Source: JACDDK01 sp038198445 (GTDB lineage Bacteria; Actinomycetota; Rubrobacteria; Rubrobacterales; Rubrobacteraceae). Taken from it: a stretch of 17,452 bases of DNA. Each line of letters begins with the position of its first letter. The first letter of the stretch is position 1. The DNA is taken from positions 1 to 17,452 of the forward strand of contig JBBPZZ010000098.1 of the NCBI GenBank assembly GCA_038198445.1, given 5' to 3'. The notes below the pieces were generated by a model. That model saw only the letters and a program-made list of their open reading frames with translations. It made no database searches and was not told the DNA's origin. The position numbers and the translations under genes were made by a program. This document shows positions 7,988 to 14,943 of this stretch, in pieces.

Positions 7988-9399
7988 GGCATCTCCTTTT
8001 TGACGTTGCCCTCCAGCCAGAGCGCGGCGAACAGCGAGATCAGCAACGCTACGATCAAGATAAGGAAAGCGTCGCTGAACGGCGCGGTATGAAGGGCGTA
8101 GAGCGGGTTTAGAGCCTCTGCTCCCGCCTCTTTTCGAGCGGCCAGGAACGCTCCGACGACCGCCGGTCCGGTTCCGCCGCCGAGGAAGAAGAGGCCGTTG
8201 AAGATCCCGAGTCCCGCCCCGACCTCCTCATCCGGAAGCGCGGCGGCTGCGGCGTTTACGTTCGGTGAGTTCGCCAGGGCGAAGCCGGCGCCCACGCCGA
8301 GCATGCCCAGGGTAACGATAATGGCGGATCCTCCGGCGCCGAAGGTCGAGATGGACAGCACGGAGAGCAGCATGACTATCAGGCCCGCTATTATGAGGAT
8401 TCTCGCGCCTATCCTGTCGGAGAGGCGACCGGCTATGGGGGAGAGGATCGCGAGCGCGACCGCTCCCGGCGTGAGCACCAGCCCCGCCATTCCCGGAGAG
8501 AGCCCGTTTACCTTCGTGACGAGCAGCGGCACGAAGACGAGAGCCGAGACATTGGCGAGCATACAGAAGAACCCCACGATTACGGCCGCGACGTATGAAC
8601 GGTTCTTGAACAGGGCGGGGGAGACGAACGGGTCCGCGACGCTCGTTATCCGCCAGGCGAAGCCCGCCGCGGCGAGGGCCGCGCCCGCGAAGCTTCCCCA
8701 GGACGTAAAGGAGGCGAAGCCCGCGACCTCTCCCTGTGTGATGCCGAAGAGGAAGAGACCCGCCGCAAGCCCGAGCAGGATGCCGCCGAGCAGGTCGAAG
8801 GTGTGCTTGCCCTCGGGGGTGTCGTCCGGGATCACGTACAGCACCGCCGGGAGCAGGAGCAGGGCCAGCAGCAGCGTCCCGTAGAACAGGAAGTGCCATC
8901 CTATAAGCTGCTCGACCGTCCCGCCAACTACCGGGCCGATTGCCGCGCCGATGCCGACGCTTGAGACGATCAAACCACGCGCCGGGCCGCGCCCGCCCGG
9001 CGGCAACACTTTCGCCACCGAGACGGCGGAGAGCGCCGGTATGGCGGCGCCTCCCGCCGCCTGCACGATCCGTCCGAATACCAGCACCAGGAGGCTTGGG
9101 GCGAAGGCGCAGATGAGGCTCCCGGCGGCGAACACCAGGAGTCCGAAAGCGAAAGCGCGTCTCAGACTGAAGATGTCCGCGACGCGTCCGTAGAGCGGGA
9201 TGCCGACGGCATAGATCAGCAGATATCCGGTTATGACCCACCCGACTTGCGCCTCCGAAACCCCAAAGTCACGCCCGATAGTCGGAACGACGACGTTGAC
9301 CATCGAGCTGTTCAGCACCGAGACGAAGACCGTCGAGACCAACACCAGCATCAGCAGCCGGGTGGAAGCCTGGTTGTTTTGTATCTTGCTCTGACTCAA
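7984..9399 (-). CDS. MFS drug efflux transporter (DHA2, 14-helix type)
   Basis: A 471-residue polytopic membrane protein with about 14 hydrophobic helices. Family motif A (GRVADIFSLRR, 71-81) lies after helix 2, a motif-B-like GRIVQAAGGA (109-118) follows, and motif C (SVGIGAAIGPVVGG, about 147-160), the antiporter motif, lies in helix 5. These mark a proton-coupled drug exporter of the DHA2/EmrB-QacA group. The TTG start overlaps the stop of the FMN reductase gene by 4 bases (TTGA), with GGAG upstream. The 3' end overlaps the LLM gene by 4 bases. Regulation by the MarR-type repressor encoded two genes upstream is likely, as is common for such pumps. The transported compound cannot be predicted. 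Confidence 0.93.
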   Translation of the reverse strand: MSQSKIQNNQASTRLLMLVLVSTVFVSVLNSSMVNVVVPTIGRDFGVSEAQVGWVITGYLLIYAVGIPLYGRVADIFSLRRAFAFGLLVFAAGSLICAFAPSLLVLVFGRIVQAAGGAAIPALSAVSVAKVLPPGGRGPARGLIVSSVGIGAAIGPVVGGTVEQLIGWHFLFYGTLLLALLLLPAVLYVIPDDTPEGKHTFDLLGGILLGLAAGLFLFGITQGEVAGFASFTSWGSFAGAALAAAGFAWRITSVADPFVSPALFKNRSYVAAVIVGFFCMLANVSALVFVPLLVTKVNGLSPGMAGLVLTPGAVALAILSPIAGRLSDRIGARILIIAGLIVMLLSVLSISTFGAGGSAIIVTLGMLGVGAGFALANSPNVNAAAAALPDEEVGAGLGIFNGLFFLGGGTGPAVVGAFLAARKEAGAEALNPLYALHTAPFSDAFLILIVALLISLFAALWLEGNVKKEMP

Positions 9400-10016
9400 G
9401 CCGCGACTCCGGGGGCGGCGTCGCGCCGCGCGTGCTCCCCCGAAACCAGTTTCCCGGTTAGATCGACGACTAGCCGCCCGATCATGTCCAGCCGCCCCGC
9501 ATAACCTTTATCGGTGATGTCTCCGTTTTCGAACCGTTGCCAGGCTTTCGGTATTCCTACCATCAACGGCGCCACGATGCTGCGGAGGGCGTGAACGGCG
9601 TGAACCATCGCCTGGTTGGAGTTCGCCGCCGCTTGATCTCCACCGGCGGTCGAAATGAGGCCGACCACCTTACCATCCAGGTACGGGCGCTCGTCCCGCG
9701 CCAGGAACTGGATGAAGTCCAGAGCGTTCTTGGTCACACCCGCCAGCGTGCCGTGGTAGGCGCCCGTGCTGATGAGCAAGGCATCGGCGCCGCGCACTGC
9801 CTCAATAAGACGCTCTACCTCCGGGCCGAATTCACCGAGCGGCTTGCCCGGTTCGTACATCGGGAGGTTTAACTCCCTGAGATCCAGAAGCTCGGTCTCG
9901 GCGCCCGCATCTTCCGCCGCTTCGAGCGCCTTTCGTAGCGCGCCCAAACTGGTCGAGCCTTGCCGCATCGTTCCGCCGATGCCAACTACCTTCAAGGGTT
10001 CGTTTTTGAAATCCAT
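9396..10016 (-). CDS. NADPH-dependent FMN reductase (flavodoxin-like fold)
   Basis: A 206-residue protein of the NADPH-dependent FMN reductase/azoreductase family. The FMN-phosphate loop is GGTMRQGSTS (14-23). A flavin-contacting GAYHGTLAGVTKNALDF segment follows in the middle, and VVGLISTAGGDQAAANSNQ comes after it. It would reduce FMN, quinones or azo compounds using NADPH in the cytoplasm, or supply reduced flavin to a partner. The ATG is preceded by a purine-rich GAGAGGCGAGG. The gene begins 38 bases after marR. That gap contains a possible second promoter, described separately. The 3' end overlaps the MFS pump gene by 4 bases. Confidence 0.9.
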   Translation of the reverse strand: MDFKNEPLKVVGIGGTMRQGSTSLGALRKALEAAEDAGAETELLDLRELNLPMYEPGKPLGEFGPEVERLIEAVRGADALLISTGAYHGTLAGVTKNALDFIQFLARDERPYLDGKVVGLISTAGGDQAAANSNQAMVHAVHALRSIVAPLMVGIPKAWQRFENGDITDKGYAGRLDMIGRLVVDLTGKLVSGEHARRDAAPGVAA

Positions 10017-10022
10017 CCTCGC

Positions 10023-10057
10023 CTCTCTAAAAATATTCGATCAAAATCTGTTGTCTA
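10023..10057 (-). promoter_or_regulatory. Possible internal promoter ahead of the FMN reductase gene
   Basis: On the minus strand TAGACA (10052-10057, overlapping the marR stop) and TATTTT (10030-10035) stand 16 bases apart in an AT-rich patch within GC-rich surroundings. A transcript would begin near 10023, only a few bases before the ATG at 10016. This is a pattern match only and could be chance AT richness. Confidence 0.35.
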
Positions 10058-10531
10058 ATTATCGCCGAAGTTCGGGTCCAGGTTGCTCCGCACCTTCGTC
10101 AGGAGCCGGTGTAAGGTTTGTCGCTCCTCGTCGTTCATCCCCGCGAGCGTCTTCTCTTCGGTCCGGGTCCAACCGCGGGTGACGGGCTCTTCGAGGGAAC
10201 GTCCTTTTTCGGTGAGGTACACGCGGAAGCTGCGGGCGTCGGTGGGATCCGGTCGGCGTTCGACGAGGCCGCAGTTTTCGAGGCGGCGGAGCATTTTGGT
10301 GATCGTCGGCGGCTCGACCCCGAGACGTCCGGCCAGCTCGCCGCCTCGCAGGCCGTCCTGAAGCCACAACTCTAACAGGACCATCTCCTGGCCGGGGTGG
10401 AGCCCGAATTCAGAGAGAAGCCCTCCGATGCTGCTACGGTGAGCCTTGCAGACCTTCGCCAACATGAAGCCGGTCGTCTGCTTTATGGAGCTTGCCCGGA
10501 TCACGGTGTTCTCCGTACGCGCGTCGCGCAT
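10055..10531 (-). CDS. MarR-family transcriptional regulator
   Basis: A 158-residue winged-helix regulator. The DNA-binding part runs about 55-120: LLELWLQDGLRGGELAGRLG leads into the recognition helix EPPTITKMLRRLENCGLV, followed by the wing ERRPDPTDARSFRVYLTEKG. The flanking helices form the dimer interface. I chose the ATG at 10531 because it overlaps the previous stop by one base (TGATG), a coupled arrangement; the open frame further upstream lies inside the previous gene. MarR proteins usually repress their own operon by binding a short palindrome until an aromatic or electrophilic ligand releases them. A perfect 14-bp palindrome lies at the operon promoter (11283-11296) and is the likely target. 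Confidence 0.92.
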   Translation of the reverse strand: MRDARTENTVIRASSIKQTTGFMLAKVCKAHRSSIGGLLSEFGLHPGQEMVLLELWLQDGLRGGELAGRLGVEPPTITKMLRRLENCGLVERRPDPTDARSFRVYLTEKGRSLEEPVTRGWTRTEEKTLAGMNDEERQTLHRLLTKVRSNLDPNFGDN

Positions 10532-11256
10532 CAAGTAACCGACCGGCTGTTCGGCTTGTAGGCGTCGGAGTCGATACCCCATCCGACGATGCGCTTTGGG
10601 AAGATCCGGATCAACTCTTCCGAGAAGTCCTCGACGACCTGACCACCGCCTTCATTGTGTACTTCCGCCTTTCCGCGTATCTCGATACCCCGCGGTCGCC
10701 AGGGCGGCAGCACGTCGTCGACCACGAACGCCGCCCGTCCTGTAGCCGCCACGTCACGGAACTTCTTGCTCTTCGCCATGTTGTGACCGCCGATGTCGAT
10801 AGTACCCAACTCCGCGTTGTACCTGAAGCCCACGGGCATCACGTGAGGCTCTCCTGCTTCGTTCACCGTGGCTAGACGACCTAAACGCTGCTCCGTGAGG
10901 TACTCGATCTCTTTCGAGGTGAAGTTGCTCATGCGCGCTCCGCCTTCCCGCGCCGTCAGCCGCTCGTAGTTGAGCCTGAAGAGGTCCAGGGCTCCATTCA
11001 CATCCTCCTCGTCCTGGATGCGGTAGCTGACCCACCCGGTCTGCGGCAGGATATGATGCACCTGTGCCCTCCCCGATTCGACCAGCTCCTTGCGAACCCG
11101 AACCGGGAACGGGAGATCCGCCAGCCTGTCACCGTGCAGGTGCCCGATCTCATGCCCGTTCACCCGAAATTCCACCCCGTTGAACCGGTGCGGCTTCTCT
11201 TCGACTCCCTCCCAGCCCGTCACCTCTCGCTCTATTATCTCTCTTATGCTCTTCAT
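10531..11256 (-). CDS. Fusion of DUF5519 (luciferase-associated) domain and PPOX F420-dependent oxidoreductase
   Basis: A 241-residue two-domain protein. Residues about 1-100 (VTGWEGVEEKPHRFNGVEF, then HEIGHLHGDRLADLPFPVR and a QTGWVSYRI segment) resemble the DUF5519 'luciferase domain' family. Residues about 108-241 (MSNFTSKEIEYLTEQRLGRL, HVMPVGFRYN, GIEIRGKAEV, ending NSRSV) match the MSMEG_5819-like PPOX class, usually about 130 residues and free-standing. The frame is continuous with no stop between them. The start at 11256 is preferred because AGGAGGAAG lies just upstream; an ATG at 11280 adds eight mostly acidic residues but has no ribosome site. An internal start at Met108 could also give the PPOX part alone, with a weak GGCGGAG nearby. 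First gene of the putative MarR operon; the joint function is unknown. Confidence 0.85.
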   Translation of the reverse strand: MKSIREIIEREVTGWEGVEEKPHRFNGVEFRVNGHEIGHLHGDRLADLPFPVRVRKELVESGRAQVHHILPQTGWVSYRIQDEEDVNGALDLFRLNYERLTAREGGARMSNFTSKEIEYLTEQRLGRLATVNEAGEPHVMPVGFRYNAELGTIDIGGHNMAKSKKFRDVAATGRAAFVVDDVLPPWRPRGIEIRGKAEVHNEGGGQVVEDFSEELIRIFPKRIVGWGIDSDAYKPNSRSVT

Positions 11257-11282
11257 CTCTTCCTCCTCTTTCGCCGACATTG

Positions 11283-11327
11283 CTTAGCCGGCTAAGTAAA
11301 TATTACTACCAACGTTGTGGATATCAA
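11283..11327 (-). promoter_or_regulatory. Operon promoter with palindromic MarR operator candidate
   Basis: On the minus strand a good -35 (TTGATA, 11322-11327) and a -10-like TAATAT (11300-11305) are separated by 16 bases. The predicted start point falls inside CTTAGCCGGCTAAG (11283-11296), a perfect 14-bp palindrome. A bound repressor there would block initiation. The transcript leader to the ATG at 11256 would be roughly 35 bases. The palindrome and spacing are seen directly; binding by the MarR protein encoded in this operon is inferred. Confidence 0.6.
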
Positions 11328-11432
11328 GTTCTGTCGCGCGTTCGCGAATCCTCTCCTTCCGTCTATGTGCCTGTGTCATTCAGGATGCGAGGAAACGGTA
11401 GATCTCGCAACGGGCGAAAGGATGGTCTTCTT

Positions 11433-11448
11433 CTGTACGGAAGTACAG
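11433..11448 (-). terminator. Hairpin after the AEC permease gene
   Basis: CTGTAC and GTACAG form a perfect 6-bp stem with a 4-base loop, 14 bases beyond the permease stop codon. No T-run follows on the minus strand, so it would be a weak or actinobacterial-type terminator at best. The remaining bases up to the operon promoter show no gene. Confidence 0.35.
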
Positions 11449-11462
11449 GTTTCGCTGACGAG

Positions 11463-12407
11463 CTAAGGTGAGAGGAGAACCAGAAGGATCGAGACGGTAA
11501 ACATAGAGACGATGGTGGAGAGGAGGATGGCGCTGGATGCGCGTTCGAGGTAGGTGTCGTACTGGCGGGCCACGATAAAGACGTTGGCGGCCACGGGTAG
11601 AGATGCGCCGAGGATGGCGACGGTTGACCAGAGTGGCTCCACGTCGAACACCTGGGTCGTTGCGAACCACATCACGGTTGGATGAATCAGGAGTTTAAAA
11701 GTGCTCATATAGGAAGTCTCCGGAAGGCCGGATGAGAGTGGACGGCCGACGAGGGTGGCGCCGAGGGAGAACAGGGCGCAGGGACCGGCGGCATTGCCGA
11801 GAAGGTCGGTGAATTTGGTGATCGGGGTGGGGAGGTTGAGGGCGAAGGCGGAGATCAGGACCCCGGCGAAGATCGAGATCACGAGCGGATTCCGCGCCAG
11901 CGCCGATGCTACCGAAGCGGCGACCTTCAGCCATTGACCCTGGACCCCGCGATCCGACTCGATAACCGCGATGGTCAGCGGTATGAAGATAGTCGCCTCT
12001 ATCGTCAAGCCGAGCAGCAGCGGTATCGCCGCCTTGTGACCGAATGCGGCCGACACCAGCGGAAGTCCCATATAGCCGGTATTACCGAGCACCGCCGCCG
12101 CGCCCAGCACCGCGGCTTCTCCCAGCTTCACCCCGAACAGTAGCCGCCCGATAACCGCCGCGAGTACGAAGACCACGAGGCCGACGCTCAGGTAGGCTGC
12201 CATGAAGGGCGCCTTGAATATGTCCGCCAGGGGAGAGGTCGCGGTGAGGTTGAAGATAAAGGCCGGCAGCGCGAAGTAGAAGACGAAGGTGTTCACGCCC
12301 GCGACGGCCGCCGGGCTCAAGAGCCCGAAACGTCCCGCGCCGTAGCCGCAGAAGATCAGGGCGAAGAAAGGCAGCGCTGTGTTGAAGATAACCTGCACGG
12401 CCCGCAC
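11463..12407 (-). CDS. AEC (auxin efflux carrier) family permease
   Basis: A 314-residue membrane protein with about ten hydrophobic helices in the two-bundle layout of the AEC/bile-acid-transporter group. Characteristic segments are the N-terminal FALIFCGYGAGRFG, NTFVFYFALPAFIFNL, AAVLGNTGYMGLPLV (helix break with N-T-G-x-x-G), ARNPLVISIFAGVL, and the late GASLPVAANVFIVARQY. Bacterial members move organic acids such as malate, or other small anions; the substrate here is unknown. The GTG start at 12407 has only a poor ribosome site, and a GTG three codons later is an alternative. It lies on the same strand as selD but is separated from it by the small + strand gene, so a link to selenium metabolism is not supported. 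Confidence 0.88.
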   Translation of the reverse strand: MRAVQVIFNTALPFFALIFCGYGAGRFGLLSPAAVAGVNTFVFYFALPAFIFNLTATSPLADIFKAPFMAAYLSVGLVVFVLAAVIGRLLFGVKLGEAAVLGAAAVLGNTGYMGLPLVSAAFGHKAAIPLLLGLTIEATIFIPLTIAVIESDRGVQGQWLKVAASVASALARNPLVISIFAGVLISAFALNLPTPITKFTDLLGNAAGPCALFSLGATLVGRPLSSGLPETSYMSTFKLLIHPTVMWFATTQVFDVEPLWSTVAILGASLPVAANVFIVARQYDTYLERASSAILLSTIVSMFTVSILLVLLSP

Positions 12408-12536
12408 ATCTTACAGGTCCGGGACAACGGCTTGCTGGCATGAGAGCAGGACACGGATGTTCGGAAGTGTCATTGACCAGCATAAGGCGTCACTGTCGGC
12501 TAAAGTCGATGCATACACCTGTCGATACTATAGGTT

Positions 12537-12770
12537 ATGGAATACGTTTGGAGCTTGTACGGACCCTGGATGAGGTTGATGCTGCAGATTGGCGTACCCG
12601 TACTTCTTCTTGCAACACCCGCCGTTTTCCTCTTCGATCCTGGTTCAGTCCCGAGGCGCATGGCGCGAAAAGTTGCGGCATTTGGCGCAACGCTGATACT
12701 TCTTGCCGTGATATTTTATATAGTGATTCTCACGCTTGAAAGTGCCTTCTCACCATTTACAGGCCCTTAA
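12537..12770 (+). CDS. Small two-helix membrane protein, hypothetical
   Basis: An open frame of 77 residues, not recognised as a family. It has two clear hydrophobic segments, LMLQIGVPVLLLATPAVFLF (about 14-33) and a second at about 46-67, joined by a short basic loop with PRRMARK. That is the layout of a real small membrane protein with the loop on the cytoplasmic side. Codon use is more AT-rich at third positions than in the neighbours, which suggests a recent or foreign origin, or that it is not a strong gene. There is no good ribosome site. A -10-like TACTAT at 12526-12531 would place the transcript start at or next to the ATG, so the message may be leaderless. It converges with selD, 118 bases away. 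Confidence 0.5.
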   Translation: MEYVWSLYGPWMRLMLQIGVPVLLLATPAVFLFDPGSVPRRMARKVAAFGATLILLAVIFYIVILTLESAFSPFTGP

Positions 12771-12848
12771 CTTCCAACACTAATTGTCGATGTACTAGAG
12801 CCTTGAACTCCAGGAATGGAGCGTACGGCAAGATGCGTTACGAACTTG

Positions 12849-12868
12849 CGGGGTGAGTCATAACCCCG
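12849..12868 (-). terminator. Hairpin after selD, possible terminator
   Basis: CGGGGT and ACCCCG pair perfectly (6 bp) around an 8-base loop, 20 bases beyond the selD stop. There is no T-run. A second small hairpin with a GGAA loop on the + strand lies at 12808-12821. Either could separate the convergent transcripts of selD and the small membrane protein. Nothing else is visible in this 118-base gap. Confidence 0.35.
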
Positions 12869-12888
12869 AGTATCGTGAACGAGCCGTT

Positions 12889-13935
12889 CTAAGACGCTAC
12901 CCGAACTCCCGCTTCCGGGACCACTTCACCGACCACTGCCGCGGGCGCACCGCGTCGTTCTATCTCGTGTACCAGCGCGTCCCGATGCTCAGACGGGACG
13001 GAGATGAGTAGTCCGCCGCTGGTCTGCGGGTCGAAGAGCGGTAGCAGGTCTTCCGCGGTCACGCCGTCCGCCGCGACCTTGTCGCCCAGATACTCACGGT
13101 TGTTCTTCAGGCCGCCGGGATAGCAGCCCTCAGCGGCGAGCTTCACGGCGCGCTCCCAGACCGGAACCTCGCTCCGGCGGATAACCGCTCCAACGCCGGA
13201 GGCGTCTAGCATCTCAAGGAGGTGTCCGAGGAACCCGTAGCCCGTGACGTCGGTGGCGGAGGAGACCCGTATCTCGCGTAGCGCGGCGCCAGCGACCTTG
13301 TTCAGGGTGGCCGCCACTTCGACGGCGGCTTCGATCTCTTCCTCCGAGACCAGTTCTCTCTTGAGCGCGGTGGTCAGGATGCCGAAGCCGAGAGGTTTGG
13401 TGAGCACCAGCGCGTCGCCGACCTTCGCCCCGGCGTTACGCACGACGCGATCCTCCTCCACGAAACCGGTGACGGAGAGGCCGTACTTGGGCTCCTCGTC
13501 CTGGACGGAGTGGCCGCCGAGCAGACGGGCGCCGGACTCGTCGATCTTCGAGCGGCCGCCTTCCAGGATCTCGCGCAGGATACCGAGGTCCAGCTTACTT
13601 GGAAAGCCCACCAGGTTCATCGCCGTGATCGGCTCTCCGCCCATCGCGTAGATGTCCGAGAGGGCGTTGGCCGCGGCGATCTGACCAAACCGGTAGGGAT
13701 CGTCGACGATTGGCGGGAAGAAGTCCACCGACTGCAAGAGCAGGCCGCCGCCGAACGGCACGTACCCGGCGTCGTCGCGGGTCTCCATGCTGCTCATGAA
13801 ACCGTCCGCCTCCGAAGACGGTGAACCCGGCGTCAAGTCCGTAAGCACCTGCTCCAGGACCCCTGGAGCGAATTTAGACGCTCAACCGGCCTTCTGCGAG
13901 TATTTCGTCATCCTGATGCGTGTCTTCTCGCTCAT
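12889..13935 (-). CDS. selD: Selenophosphate synthetase SelD/SenC, read through an in-frame Sec UGA codon
   Basis: Makes selenophosphate from selenide and ATP, the selenium donor for SenB and for selenocysteine tRNA. A naive call starts at GTG 13848 and lacks the catalytic N-terminus. Starting at ATG 13935 (GGAGG just upstream, 21 bases after senB) and reading TGA at 13882-13884 as selenocysteine gives 348 residues, close to E. coli SelD (347). The N-terminus then reads RMTKYSQKAG-Sec-ASKFAPGVLEQVL. Sec18 and Lys21 fall on the catalytic Cys17 and Lys20 of E. coli. Downstream, METRDDAGY (metal/ATP aspartates), a QSVDFFPPIVDDPYRFG segment, NALSDIYAMGG, GGHSVQD, DVTGYGFLGH and DPQTSGGL are all intact. 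A hairpin resembling a bacterial SECIS follows the TGA. The alternative, a nonsense mutation, is less likely given that hairpin and the otherwise intact frame. Confidence 0.9.
13851..13869 (-). promoter_or_regulatory. Bacterial SECIS-like hairpin in selD
   Basis: The minus-strand sequence GCTCCAGGGGTCCTGGAGC forms a perfect 8-bp stem (GCTCCAGG/CCTGGAGC) with a GGT loop. The stem begins 12 bases after the TGA and the loop lies about 21 bases after it. Bacterial SECIS elements lie within the coding sequence just downstream of UGA, with a G/U-containing apical loop about 16-37 bases away, where SelB binds. Structure and spacing are seen directly; SelB binding is inferred. Confidence 0.75.
13882..13884 (-). 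other. Selenocysteine (UGA) codon 18 of selD
   Basis: An in-frame TGA exactly where SelD proteins have their catalytic Cys or Sec, flanked by conserved residues on both sides (KAG before, ASK with the catalytic lysine after). Cys-to-Sec at this position is well known in other bacterial SelD proteins. Confidence 0.85.
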
Positions 13936-13956
13936 GTCCTCCAGTATATCTTCGAT

Positions 13957-14943
13957 CTATCGTTCTGCGCGGATGCAAACACCGCGTTCAGCACACCGCC
14001 CGGCTTCTTCCACCAGATCGTACAACGCTTGCCGCTCACGTTCGGGTAGCACGAGATGCTTGCGCGCCGCGCAGCGTGCCTCCAGTAGCTCGTGGAAAGC
14101 GGGATCCTCCTCGGACCGCCGCAGGCAGGCGGCGAGAGCTTCCTCATCTCCAGCCGGGTAGTAGCCGGGGTAGTCTTCACCTAGCATCCCGACGTTTCCC
14201 GGTATGTCGGACGCGACCACCGGCACACCGCCCGCCAGCGCTTCCGACACCGCGTTTGCTCCGCCCTCCATAAGGGAGCTTTGCACGAGCAGGTGGGCGC
14301 AGGTCAACAGTCTCCGCACTCGCCACCGTGGAAGCTCGTCCAGCCAGCGGTACCGAGGATTGTCCCGTATGTGAGCCTGGGCTTTTTCGGCGAACTGTTC
14401 GCTCGTAGCCCTGCCGACGTGGGTGATGCGGATACGCGAGGCTTCGGGGAGCAAGCGTGCGGCCAGGGCGGCGCGGAATGGGTCCTTCTCGGCCCGCAAG
14501 TTGCCTACGACGCATACTTCGAAGCGTCGTTTCGCCGGAGAACGGTTGGGAAGCGGCTCCGCCGACTGGTAAATGACCCGCGTCTTCGTGCGATGCCGCG
14601 CCTCTAATTCCGCGAGACCGGCCTCCTGTAGCACGATCAGGTGCGTGGCGAGGTCTAGAGACTTTCGGGCGTCTTTATCGACCCGGATGTCGCGGTAGAG
14701 GTCGGTCCCCGTCAGGACGACCACCAGAGAGTGGCCTGGGTGGGCCGAGGCGTAGGCTGAAATAGAGGCGTGGCCGCGGCGGGCGTGCAGGGCGATCATC
14801 AGGTCGGCGGGCTCCCCGTTCCAGGTCTCTCTCACCACGACATCGTGCGCGAGTTGCCGGAGGAAATGCGCCCAGCGCTCCGCCGTGGCCCGGTTGCCGT
14901 GACGGGACCTCGCCCCGGCAGGGGTTATAAGACAGATCCTCAT
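13957..14943 (-). CDS. senB: Selenosugar synthase SenB (selenoneine biosynthesis glycosyltransferase)
   Basis: A 328-residue GT-B-fold glycosyltransferase of the SenB group, which joins selenophosphate to a UDP-sugar to form a 1-seleno-sugar, creating the C-Se bond used for selenoneine. Diagnostic segments: TPAGARSRHGNRATAERWA (8-26), DLMIALHARRGHASI (47-61), VVLTGTDLYRD (75-85), VGNLRAEKDPFRAALAARLL (146-165), PRYRWL (196-201), and the nucleotide-sugar E-x7-E motif in MEGGANAVSEA (E226, E234) followed by GNVGMLGEDYPGYY. The length is typical. The ATG at 14943 has no strong ribosome site; the next gene, selD, begins 21 bases after its stop, so the two probably form an operon. It diverges from senA. 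The known pair of partners on either side makes the assignment secure. Confidence 0.93.
   Translation of the reverse strand: MRICLITPAGARSRHGNRATAERWAHFLRQLAHDVVVRETWNGEPADLMIALHARRGHASISAYASAHPGHSLVVVLTGTDLYRDIRVDKDARKSLDLATHLIVLQEAGLAELEARHRTKTRVIYQSAEPLPNRSPAKRRFEVCVVGNLRAEKDPFRAALAARLLPEASRIRITHVGRATSEQFAEKAQAHIRDNPRYRWLDELPRWRVRRLLTCAHLLVQSSLMEGGANAVSEALAGGVPVVASDIPGNVGMLGEDYPGYYPAGDEEALAACLRRSEEDPAFHELLEARCAARKHLVLPERERQALYDLVEEAGRCAERGVCIRAER

Noticed and set aside
12889..13848. selD as a 319-residue gene starting at GTG 13848
   Set aside because: It would lack the catalytic Cys/Sec and Lys, while the upstream frame matches the SelD N-terminus up to and across the TGA.
13882..13884. 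TGA as a disabling nonsense mutation
   Set aside because: It falls exactly on the catalytic Cys/Sec position, a SECIS-like stem follows at the right distance, and the rest of the gene is intact. Not fully excluded without genome-wide data.
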